Virus record (IMG/VR): IMGVR_UViG_3300008262_004787
Span: 1-64,000 of that record
Reading direction: 5' to 3' (one strand)
DNA: 64,000 nucleotides
From: a virus
Shown here: positions 1 through 6,216 of the stretch, one piece after another
How positions within the stretch are numbered: position 1 is the first letter of the stretch
How the letters are laid out: each line of letters begins with the position of its first letter
Notes under the pieces: model-generated
What the model was told of the DNA's origin: nothing
Seen by the model: only the letters and a program-made list of their open reading frames with translations
Database searches by the model: none
Program-made: the position numbers and the translations under genes

Positions 1-82
1 CTATAATATATTATGTATAACAATCTATTACTAAATTATTACCTTTTTATTCGTATTTCGCGCTCATATTTCCCCATTATCG

Positions 83-140
83 AAAAATGATAAAACGAAC
101 CACAAAAATGATAAAACGATTGTAGAAAATGATAAAACGG
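83..140. repeat. Three tandem direct repeats, 21-bp period
   Basis: Three near-identical 16-bp units (AAAAATGATAAAACGA and close variants) start at 83, 104 and 125, so they repeat exactly every 21 bp, two helical turns. Two copies are identical and the third differs at its first and last base. They lie in the gene-free stretch 1-258. Even phasing is typical of operators or replication iterons, but no protein in the window can be tied to them. Nothing else is evident in 1-196 except AT-richness. Confidence 0.7.
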
Positions 141-196
141 ACCTTTCCTATATAGGGTACGATATGAGGTACTTTCTGGTATAATATAGGATATAA

Positions 197-234
197 AGAC
201 AAAAACATCATGACTATTATCATGATGCTTGTCT
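197..234 (-). terminator. Long inverted repeat downstream of the SprT-like gene
   Basis: AGACAA and CATCATGA are mirrored by TCATGATG and TTGTCT around a 6-nt loop, giving about 14 paired bases with a small internal bulge. It begins about 25 nt past the stop codon of the SprT-like gene. On the minus strand, T residues fall within and after the descending arm. A leftward transcription terminator or RNA-processing hairpin is the simplest reading. The T-run is imperfect, so an operator-type palindrome is also possible. Confidence 0.5.
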
Positions 235-258
235 ATACCTCTCTTGTATCTATATTAT

Positions 259-735
259 TTATTGTTGGTGTGACCGATAGCTCTTTCTATACTTTACCGG
301 TAATGCCACACTATATTCTTTCATACCTAATATAAGTTCTTTTTTAGATATGCCTGCATATTTCTTTAAGAGATAGATGTACTTCCCCACGAACCTACTA
401 TCATGATAATCATATCCTAATGCGTGGACCATTTCATGTATAAGGGTTATCATATCTCGTTGGGTAGGCGCTAGCTCTATGGTTTGACGATCACACCAGG
501 AATAATAAAAGTTTTTCCCACGTGCTTGTGTATGATATATGCCTTTACCAAATCGTATTTCAGGAATTAAATACTTTCCATTTGACTCATTATCCCAGAT
601 GAGTTGACCCAAGGTACGGAGTCTAGTAATAGGTAATTGTTTAATAAATGGTTTATATTCCGGTTGGTAAAAGAACTCGCCCTCGAACTTATACAATCGT
701 CGGGTATTAATCATTTCACGATATTGTTTGTCCAT
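259..735 (-). CDS. SprT-like zinc metalloprotease
   Basis: A 158-aa protein with a zincin active site: H100-E101-x-x-H104 followed by H111, in the context HEMVHALGYDYH and then DSRF. This is the arrangement of SprT/Spartan and related small metallopeptidases, where two His of HExxH plus a third His bind zinc and the Glu activates water. SprT-type proteins degrade DNA-bound proteins, but the C-terminal zinc ribbon of full Spartan/SprT proteins is absent, so the substrate is unknown. It is the last gene of its leftward operon, overlaps the 37-aa ORF upstream, and is followed by an inverted repeat. Family assignment is fairly safe; function is inferred. Confidence 0.75.
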   Translation of the reverse strand: MDKQYREMINTRRLYKFEGEFFYQPEYKPFIKQLPITRLRTLGQLIWDNESNGKYLIPEIRFGKGIYHTQARGKNFYYSWCDRQTIELAPTQRDMITLIHEMVHALGYDYHDSRFVGKYIYLLKKYAGISKKELILGMKEYSVALPVKYRKSYRSHQQ

Positions 736-829
736 TCTCTTTTTGCTCCGCTTTCTTACAGAGTTGGTATTGATAGTATACTAACCAATAACCAATTCCT
801 ATTGATACTAACCAAGCAATTGCCCACAT
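716..829 (-). CDS. Small membrane protein, 37 aa
   Basis: A 37-codon ORF beginning MWAIAWLVSIGIGYW, with one N-terminal hydrophobic helix (about residues 2-20) and a charged tail rich in Lys and Glu. Its stop overlaps the start of the SprT-like gene, the same tight coupling seen throughout this genome. No family recognised. Kept because small single-helix proteins recur in this operon (see 1040-1129 and 1429-1671) and because start, overlap and composition are consistent. Confidence 0.5.
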   Translation of the reverse strand: MWAIAWLVSIGIGYWLVYYQYQLCKKAEQKENGQTIS

Positions 830-884
830 AACATTCTCTATTAATAGGTGTGTTTATATGTATCACCGACCTCTATGATTATAT

Positions 885-1037
885 TCATAGATTTCCATCT
901 ACATCGTACCATTCAAACTTGGTAATCTTTGGCTTCTTATGGGTATACACTTCTTTGTAATCTTTCTGACCTTTCTTATCAGATTTATCGTTTTGCTTCT
1001 TTGACCACTTGTTTTTATCTTTCCACGTTTTACCCAT
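885..1037 (-). CDS. Lys-rich small protein, 50 aa
   Basis: A 50-codon ORF starting MGKTWKDKNKWSKKQ. The first two thirds are very rich in Lys and Asp; the last third (KITKFEWYDVDGNL) looks folded. A good ribosome binding site (AAGGA) sits about 7 nt before the ATG, inside the end of the preceding 29-aa ORF. The basic composition could suit nucleic-acid binding, but that is only composition. No family recognised. Confidence 0.55.
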   Translation of the reverse strand: MGKTWKDKNKWSKKQNDKSDKKGQKDYKEVYTHKKPKITKFEWYDVDGNL

Positions 1038-1039
1038 AA

Positions 1040-1129
1040 TTAATCCTTGTGACGGCGTTTAAACCACTTACCAATACCCATCAGTAACAGACCAAACCCA
1101 AATACAAACAGTCCCCACAGTTCGTCCAT
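1040..1129 (-). CDS. Small membrane protein, 29 aa
   Basis: A 29-codon ORF with an acidic start (MDEL), one hydrophobic helix (WGLFVFGFGLLLMGIG) and a basic C-terminus (KWFKRRHKD), the charge pattern of a single-pass inner-membrane peptide with its C-terminus in the cytoplasm. Its stop lies within the ribosome binding region of the 50-aa gene downstream, so the two are probably translationally coupled. No family recognised. Confidence 0.5.
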   Translation of the reverse strand: MDELWGLFVFGFGLLLMGIGKWFKRRHKD

Positions 1130-1144
1130 ATTGTCATCGTTCAC

Positions 1145-1351
1145 TTAATTATCCTCGTCGAGCATAAGTTCGTCAGCGGTAAACTCCATTTCATACCCAT
1201 CGTTATCCAATCGAACATAGTATACATACTGACCAATATAATCACGATACTCATCCTCAGTGATTACCCCTGTCTTACCCTCATAGAAATCATCCACGGG
1301 TTCACTAATAATAACCTGCTCACCACGGTTAAACACTGGCGCCTTGGGCAT
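1145..1351 (-). CDS. Small acidic protein with KOW/SH3-like motif
   Basis: A 68-aa protein whose centre (F-Y-E-G-K-T-G-V-I, residues about 22-31) resembles a KOW-type motif: a Gly-containing turn in a small SH3-like barrel, as in NusG and ribosomal L24. The C-terminus is acidic. An SH3-like fold could bind RNA or protein, but no partner is visible. A good sigma-70-like promoter lies just upstream, so this may be the first gene of a leftward operon running to 259. Confidence 0.6.
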   Translation of the reverse strand: MPKAPVFNRGEQVIISEPVDDFYEGKTGVITEDEYRDYIGQYVYYVRLDNDGYEMEFTADELMLDEDN

Positions 1352-1381
1352 TTGTTTCTCCTTACGGTTAGGGTTACCTGA

Positions 1382-1410
1382 AATATACTACATTGTTAAG
1401 TCTTTGTCAA
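1382..1410 (-). promoter_or_regulatory. Sigma-70-like promoter
   Basis: On the minus strand TTGACA (1405-1410) is separated by exactly 17 bp from TATATT (1382-1387). This is a perfect -35 hexamer with a one-mismatch -10. It sits in the gap between the 80-aa and 68-aa genes and points at the 68-aa gene, whose ATG is about 30 nt past the -10. The same architecture recurs elsewhere in the window (16760, 38698, 50600), supporting host RNA polymerase use for this operon. Confidence 0.7.
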
Positions 1411-1428
1411 GAGAACATTAAATATGAT

Positions 1429-1671
1429 TTATTTAGGATATACTTCTTCGTGACAATCTCTACATAGCTGACCAGACCCCTGTATATAATACAATCGTTC
1501 TTCTATTGGTGTTGATTTATTAATAGCTATTATTGTATTACAAGATATACAGCGTTCTGAATTACTTATTGCTTTTACATATTTGTATTTTTGAATTTCA
1601 GTGTCACGAATAATATATCCGATAAGGAAAACATATGTGACCGCGGTGGCGGCAATTAGTACGGTTATCAT
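1429..1671 (-). CDS. Membrane-anchored zinc-ribbon-like protein
   Basis: An 80-aa protein with an N-terminal membrane helix (residues about 2-21, very hydrophobic) and a soluble tail carrying two CxxC pairs (RCISCN and LCRDCH) about 29 residues apart, which would bind one zinc as a treble-clef or ribbon. The end CRDCHEE resembles HNH/DnaJ-like zinc knuckles, but no catalytic His-Asn-His is present. It directly follows the HExxH gene with one base between. Function unknown. Confidence 0.6.
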   Translation of the reverse strand: MITVLIAATAVTYVFLIGYIIRDTEIQKYKYVKAISNSERCISCNTIIAINKSTPIEERLYYIQGSGQLCRDCHEEVYPK

Positions 1672-1672
1672 A

Positions 1673-2512
1673 TTACAATAAATGCTTTATTTGTTTTGCA
1701 TCATAAAAGAAATCAGCAGTCCACTTACTCACACCCAACATTAATCGCTGACCCTGCGGGGTAAACTTACCCACCTTCCACAATTCATCAAGACACTTAT
1801 CGAATCGTGACCCCCATAGTTGAGCTTTGTATCGTGACTCACCATTGTCTGGTTCATATTTTAGATTATGAATATGTGTATGTGCCACCCCGAGAAATGA
1901 TAGGTAGGCGTGTAGTGAGGCAGACACAGGACGATTGGTAGGTTTGTTACCCACCGCAGGTTGTGCCGTGTTGGCGTAACTGTTTACAATAGACCAACAC
2001 AATTCACTTTCGTGATTGAGGATAAACTCTTCTGTGGTAGGAAAGAATGTGTTTGCTCCCGTACCAAATCCCAACGCAACTAACTTCCAGTGCATCAGTT
2101 CGTGCACAAGATTAGCTAACGCAGCAACGGGATTGTACTGGTCAATTGAAGTCATAATTGCCCATGCCCCAGGATGACCAAATTCATTACCATCGTGTTG
2201 ACCACTATAATTCTGACCCACTTCAAGATTAGGAACGATTACATCTACCAATCCACGGACATTATTATATCCCAACGGCCACACTTGCTGATAAATGTTA
2301 GCGAACGATTCAAAGTCTAAGGTTTTAATCGTCTGATAATCTTGTTCAGAACGAGGAACGATTGCAACCTTTCCATGAAACTTTGTCATAGACGACGGAT
2401 ACTCAACAGGAACATATCCATTGTTCTTTTTAATCTTCGTGAATACATCTATGTCGTAACCATCTTCTTGTGGTTGTAAGATACGACTGTAATCAATATC
2501 GTGAAATAACAT
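1673..2512 (-). CDS. HExxH protein, similar to AKG-HExxH peptide beta-hydroxylases
   Basis: A 279-aa protein with H137-E138-x-x-H141 in VHELMHWKLVALGFG, and about 55 residues later RPVSASLHAYLSFLG with H201. This pair (HExxH followed by a K/L-x-A-L stretch, then R-P-x(5)-H-x(4)-F-L-G) matches the HEXXH family once thought to be peptidases and now known to include 2-oxoglutarate-dependent peptide beta-hydroxylases acting on RiPP precursors. A paralogue with the same N-terminus (DYSR-x-x-Q-x-x-x-D-G-Y-D) and motifs lies at 47327-48181. The start is fixed by GGAGG nine bases before the ATG, in the end of the adjacent 2OG oxygenase gene. Metal-enzyme assignment is good; substrate unknown, and a protease role cannot be excluded. 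Confidence 0.65.
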   Translation of the reverse strand: MLFHDIDYSRILQPQEDGYDIDVFTKIKKNNGYVPVEYPSSMTKFHGKVAIVPRSEQDYQTIKTLDFESFANIYQQVWPLGYNNVRGLVDVIVPNLEVGQNYSGQHDGNEFGHPGAWAIMTSIDQYNPVAALANLVHELMHWKLVALGFGTGANTFFPTTEEFILNHESELCWSIVNSYANTAQPAVGNKPTNRPVSASLHAYLSFLGVAHTHIHNLKYEPDNGESRYKAQLWGSRFDKCLDELWKVGKFTPQGQRLMLGVSKWTADFFYDAKQIKHLL

Positions 2513-3088
2513 TTATCTACCCTCCGGATGCATCCATCCAATTTTCTTTGAAATTTTTTCTTTAACAATATGTTCCGGCACACATGCGCCTAAACTTAAT
2601 ACCACCCTTGGTCGGTTACCAACAACAGGGGTAGAACCGTGCAACCATTCCGATGCGTAGTTCATCCAACATTCACCTTCATCAACCCAATATTCTTTTC
2701 CATCAATAATTGGATTACCACCGATATCTGGTTTCTGTATCATGAAATTAAATCGTAAATGAATATTCCCATTACTGTCACGACTGTCTTGGTGTTCATG
2801 CACACTACCACCTGTTAAGTTGACACCGATAAAATTTCCAAACTGTGGTTCTGGTAAAATATTAGAGACACCGATTTGCTCGTATACAATTTCTCTATAC
2901 GCGGATACTATTTGTGACAGTTCCAGTTCTGGATATTTGGTAAGCATACAAAAGCGTCTGCTACACTTGGCAGCATCCGCTCGGGGGTCCATGTTATATT
3001 TAAAATATTCCAATCCAGAGTGTAATGCAAAATCTAGGATTTTATTTTTTATAAAGGTAGGAATGGTGACATTATACTTTGGATTCAT
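2513..3088 (-). CDS. 2OG-Fe(II) oxygenase-like protein
   Basis: A 191-aa double-stranded beta-helix protein with a candidate iron site H99-x-D101 (VHEHQDS) and H150 (WLHGSTPVV), followed by N-R-P-R-V-V-L-S-L at about 158-166, where the Arg would bind 2-oxoglutarate. The order HxD...H...R with beta-strands between is that of prolyl/aspartyl hydroxylase-like phage oxygenases. I start at the ATG preceded by GAGG rather than 13 codons upstream. The gene ends immediately before the HExxH gene, so two potential 2OG-dependent hydroxylases are made together. Confidence 0.65.
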   Translation of the reverse strand: MNPKYNVTIPTFIKNKILDFALHSGLEYFKYNMDPRADAAKCSRRFCMLTKYPELELSQIVSAYREIVYEQIGVSNILPEPQFGNFIGVNLTGGSVHEHQDSRDSNGNIHLRFNFMIQKPDIGGNPIIDGKEYWVDEGECWMNYASEWLHGSTPVVGNRPRVVLSLGACVPEHIVKEKISKKIGWMHPEGR

Positions 3089-3130
3089 AATAACCTCATT
3101 ACATTGTACTTCAATACATATACTCAAACG

Positions 3131-3159
3131 AACGGGAATACGCCCGTTACCGTAGTAAC
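3131..3159. other. Small inverted repeats after the AAA+ gene
   Basis: AACGGG and CCCGTT pair at 3131-3148, and GTTAC/GTAAC pair at 3146-3159, in the roughly 95-bp gap between the AAA+ ATPase gene and the 2OG oxygenase. No T-run follows on the minus strand, so this may be an RNA-processing or attenuation structure rather than a classical terminator. Confidence 0.3.
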
Positions 3160-3184
3160 AGGCGTACCCACTATCACGTTTCCC

Positions 3185-4345
3185 TTAAACGTTAGAAACG
3201 AAGTCAGCTTGCTCCCACGGTACACTAGCGGTAATGTTGGGGTTCACAAAGTACTTCTGCACCACTTGCCGCATGTACGTGCGTTCCGAATCATTACCAC
3301 CAGCGGGAGAGAAGAAGGGATAGACACACGCCTCAGCAGCCTCTGCGAGAGTGAACCCATCATTCAACAGACCAGCCATCTCTACCGTCATACGTGATGA
3401 GATAGAAGTAGTAACCTTTGGATCTTCGCTACGAACCTGCGTACGAGTGTGGTCTGCAATCTCTGCGATTGCACGAAGCGCATCGGGATTAACCTCTGGA
3501 TACGTCATCGTGAGAAGAGAAAGTTCATCGTCCCTGTTAAGCGGTTCCATCTCGACCACCGAAGCAAATCGGTCCATCATCGCTCGGTCAAGGACACGGG
3601 TGGCGGTGTACTCACTACCGATATTTGCCGTAGCGATAAACGTTACACCCCTCGCCACCTTAATCGTCGGCGTGTCTGGCATCTCATCAATGCGAAGGTA
3701 ACGCTGGTTCTCATCAAGAACCGTCATCAGAATGTTCCAGGCGTCAGCGTGTCCACGCGTCAGCTCGTCAAGAAGAATGATGGCGTTGTCATCCTGAATT
3801 GCCTTGACGAACAGAGCCTCAGCCACGAACGTACCCTTGTCCTTGCTGAAATGGGTATTACCGATAAGCGTGGAGCGGGGATCCTGTGTAGCGCCGAGGT
3901 TGAAGTAGTAGAACCGCCGGCCATCCAGCACGTTTGCGATAGTCTGTGCGGCGAGAGTCTTACCACAACCAGAAGGACCAGTCATCATAATGTTCTTACC
4001 ACGAAGTACCGAACGCATCAGATATCGCCACTTCAACGAATCCATAATCAGATGCGAGGGCTTGAGAGTTTCACAGTTCTTCAAAAACTCTACCACATCA
4101 TTTTCCAGTTCATTTTTCACATTCTCTACCTTCTTGGAGGGAACCGCAGTCTTGCGGAGAGCATCGTAGTCTGCCATATCAGTATCACGCCACTGCGTAC
4201 GACCAGTCTTGGTGTTCAACATACGGAGTGCAGTACCGTTTGCGTTGGCTCGCTTTCGAGCGTGGAGTGGAATATCAACAGTCATGTCATTGCCATGCTG
4301 GTCAATTGCCGTGAGATTATCCAGAACCTTTACAAGAGTGGTCAT
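3185..4345 (-). CDS. MoxR/CobS-type AAA+ ATPase
   Basis: A 386-aa protein with Walker A GPSGCGKT (residues 123-130), Walker B LLDE (191-194), a sensor-1 Asn in FIATANIGSEYTAT, and an arginine-finger region MDRFA. The order matches the MoxR/CbbQ/CobS branch of AAA+ proteins, ring ATPases that remodel or metallate targets together with a VWA-domain partner. That partner is encoded at 6216-8468. CobS-like ATPases occur in many T4-like aquatic phages, where their role is unsettled. The first 100 residues are an N-terminal extension unlike the core. A terminator/promoter element lies directly upstream, so it can be expressed separately from the structural gene. Confidence 0.85.
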   Translation of the reverse strand: MTTLVKVLDNLTAIDQHGNDMTVDIPLHARKRANANGTALRMLNTKTGRTQWRDTDMADYDALRKTAVPSKKVENVKNELENDVVEFLKNCETLKPSHLIMDSLKWRYLMRSVLRGKNIMMTGPSGCGKTLAAQTIANVLDGRRFYYFNLGATQDPRSTLIGNTHFSKDKGTFVAEALFVKAIQDDNAIILLDELTRGHADAWNILMTVLDENQRYLRIDEMPDTPTIKVARGVTFIATANIGSEYTATRVLDRAMMDRFASVVEMEPLNRDDELSLLTMTYPEVNPDALRAIAEIADHTRTQVRSEDPKVTTSISSRMTVEMAGLLNDGFTLAEAAEACVYPFFSPAGGNDSERTYMRQVVQKYFVNPNITASVPWEQADFVSNV

Positions 4346-4388
4346 AATTCCTCAGAGAGTGTAGTTGGTCGTGAACTTCATACTCTGT

Positions 4389-4426
4389 AATATAATACGG
4401 GGACTCATCATAAGACAAGTCCCCGT
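4389..4426 (-). promoter_or_regulatory. Hairpin terminator overlapping a promoter-like element
   Basis: ACGGGGACT (4397-4405) and AGTCCCCGT (4418-4426) form a 9-bp stem just after the structural gene on the minus strand, followed by an AT-rich tail without a pure T-run. TATATT (4389-4394) with a weak TTGTCT (4413-4418) 18 bp upstream makes a promoter-like pair inside the same segment, pointing at the AAA+ gene. Termination of the structural transcript and initiation of the ATPase transcript may be coupled here. Confidence 0.5.
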
Positions 4427-4471
4427 ACATTAGGATTCCATTAATGTTACAATTGTATTAAATAGTATTTA

Positions 4472-5842
4472 TTAATATACTTCTGTCCATGATAAGGTAC
4501 ACCCAACATCGGTACTGGTTCCTGTCATATTCTTCATAGCGAGTATATAAATTTCGCTATCATTACTAGGAATATTTTGTGAGATGAAATTTACTTTTTG
4601 GTTGACCACAGGGGTTTGTTGTTGACCTGCCACATTGTTTCCACCACCAACACCACCTGCGAAAATAAATCCACCAGAAAGTTCTTGACCACCAGTATAG
4701 GCTGTTGCAGTGACATTGTATTCTACCACCGAGTTAGGATCAAAAGACACCCAACTACCACCTGTTAGTGACGAGGATTGTGGCAGTTTAACTAATTTGT
4801 ATTGGCAGGTTTGGTCCTCAGTAAATGCACTCGCGGCGGTAACTCTAACGAATGCACGATTTGGTACACCACTATATGAATTCTTTAAACGGATTGCCAT
4901 CACTGGTAATGTAGATCCAGATGATACTGGACGTAACGCAGGGCTACCAAATGCAAAACTGATACCTTGTTCTTCGTATCCACCATCACTCAACACGGTA
5001 GAACAAATCTGCTCCATACTACCTGTTGCGGCAGGTGCGGATGTATTCACAATTTCACATCGTACTGGAAGGTTTGGATTTGCCATATATACTACGTCTG
5101 TTGTGTTTGAGTGGTCAAAGGTGTGACAGATTACGGTAATACCTTTGTGTACAAATCCACAACGAACACGACCAACACCTAACCATTGAAAGTCGGTGTA
5201 GAATAGTTGTGTTTTGGTAACATCAAACGTAAACGGACCAGATAATAAATTATTAACATTCCAATTTTCTTGTTTAACACGATTTTCTACTATTGACCCA
5301 GTTCCATTGGTAGATGAACGAATAACAAATTGTAAACTTCCAGTTTGGTCCTGTTCTACGAAAATACCATTAAAATCATCAAAATAACCCGTACGTTTTA
5401 CTACACCAGGTTCTGCGGTACCGAATATAAAACTACTGAGAATAGTCTGGCTTTTTCCAGGTAAATAATTGTGATACATTTTTGTTTGATGTATCGCTCG
5501 GCTACCGGATGTTAAACTGGTTTTTAGTGTGACCGATGCTCTGTTCACATTGAAAGTTAAGGACGCTGCACTTGATGTAAAATCTACGAAATTTTTGTCA
5601 ATGGAATAAATGTGTTTGTAGTCATTGAGAGTAAATGGGATTGCTACACGTTGACGACCGAATGCATCATACAACGGGTCTACTGAACCACTGCTCAGTG
5701 TTCCACCTTGTGAAGATTTGAACACACCAAGATTATTGTACAAATGTAATAATTCCCATCCATCCTTACCCTTTTCATTCATATTATCCAATGCGTTTGG
5801 TAATAATGATGGAAGTTGGTCTATTTTATATTGTATTGACAT
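4472..5842 (-). CDS. Phage structural protein (putative tail or virion protein)
   Basis: A 456-aa Ser/Thr/Asn/Gly-rich protein with mostly beta-strand-like sequence, a Gly-rich patch near the C-terminus (FAGGVGGGNN) and few charged residues, typical of virion beta proteins. The N-terminal 60 residues contain a G-K-D-G-W-E-L-L motif like that of small DUF4177-type domains. I start at MSIQYK, 21 codons into the longest frame, because the upstream codons are hydrophobic and the late-promoter-like decamer (5869-5878) would otherwise lie inside the gene. It is isolated by terminators on both sides, fitting separate late expression. Exact virion role unknown. Confidence 0.6.
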   Translation of the reverse strand: MSIQYKIDQLPSLLPNALDNMNEKGKDGWELLHLYNNLGVFKSSQGGTLSSGSVDPLYDAFGRQRVAIPFTLNDYKHIYSIDKNFVDFTSSAASLTFNVNRASVTLKTSLTSGSRAIHQTKMYHNYLPGKSQTILSSFIFGTAEPGVVKRTGYFDDFNGIFVEQDQTGSLQFVIRSSTNGTGSIVENRVKQENWNVNNLLSGPFTFDVTKTQLFYTDFQWLGVGRVRCGFVHKGITVICHTFDHSNTTDVVYMANPNLPVRCEIVNTSAPAATGSMEQICSTVLSDGGYEEQGISFAFGSPALRPVSSGSTLPVMAIRLKNSYSGVPNRAFVRVTAASAFTEDQTCQYKLVKLPQSSSLTGGSWVSFDPNSVVEYNVTATAYTGGQELSGGFIFAGGVGGGNNVAGQQQTPVVNQKVNFISQNIPSNDSEIYILAMKNMTGTSTDVGCTLSWTEVY

Positions 5843-5868
5843 GTATATTACCCAGAGAAAGTCCAGTA

Positions 5869-5878
5869 TATAAATAGT
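5869..5878 (-). promoter_or_regulatory. Late-promoter-like decamer ACTATTTATA
   Basis: The minus strand reads ACTATTTATA 26 nt before the ATG of the structural gene. The identical 10-mer occurs upstream of 10672, 14225 and 34462 at 23-33 nt from the start codon. This constancy suggests a phage-specific (probably late) promoter element. It is the reverse complement of the T4 late element, so it is not simply a T4 gp55 site in the normal orientation. Confidence 0.55.
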
Positions 5879-5891
5879 ACAAATGTAAAGA

Positions 5892-5921
5892 AAATCCCCC
5901 GCCAACTCTGACGGGGGATTT
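5892..5921 (-). terminator. Rho-independent terminator, bidirectional
   Basis: AAATCCCCCG (5892-5901) and CGGGGGATTT (5912-5921) form a 10-bp GC-rich stem with a 10-nt loop, followed on the minus strand by TCTTTACATTT and on the plus strand by T6ATTTTT. It ends transcription of the AAA/VWA-associated 97-aa gene before the structural gene, and is one of the clearest terminators in the window. Confidence 0.85.
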
Positions 5922-5922
5922 T

Positions 5923-6216
5923 TTATTTTTCTGCCGTTATATTTAAACTATTTTGTACTCTGTCAATCAATCCTTTGGCGAGTTGTTCCAGTTCACCAAT
6001 ACAGTAATTATTCTTTCGAACTTTCCACGGTTTATTCAAATCGGCATATAACTCACTGACTTCACCGGTTTGTGTGTTGTAATGTAAATACAACCCATAC
6101 ATCATTGCACCCAAATTCCCTGAATCGTGTTTCCGTTTTCGATACAAATATTTCGAGAAACGATTTAGATGCTCCGCCAATGTCTCATTGCCGTGTGGCC
6201 AACTGATATGTGTCAT
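5923..6216 (-). CDS. Hypothetical protein, 97 aa
   Basis: A basic, probably soluble 97-aa protein. The N-terminal half is helical and Arg/Lys-rich (LNRFSKYLYRKRKHDSG), the middle is a beta-hairpin-like YLHYNTQTGEVSELY, and the C-terminus is helical. Its ATG overlaps the stop of the VWA gene (TAATG), so it is translationally coupled to it and may work with it. A strong terminator follows directly. No family recognised. Confidence 0.6.
   Translation of the reverse strand: MTHISWPHGNETLAEHLNRFSKYLYRKRKHDSGNLGAMMYGLYLHYNTQTGEVSELYADLNKPWKVRKNNYCIGELEQLAKGLIDRVQNSLNITAEK

Noticed and set aside
83-140. Possible CRISPR array
   Set aside because: Only three 16-bp units with 5-bp gaps, no spacers of CRISPR length and no cas genes.
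3449-4390. A 313-codon open frame on the plus strand
   Set aside because: It lies fully antisense to the AAA+ ATPase, which has intact Walker motifs. The plus frame has no recognisable domain and no plausible ribosome binding site.
5869-5878. T4 late promoter TATAAATA driving plus-strand transcription
   Set aside because: TATAAATA would point rightward here and at the other three sites, away from the genes; no plus-strand genes exist. I treat the minus-strand reading as the element instead.
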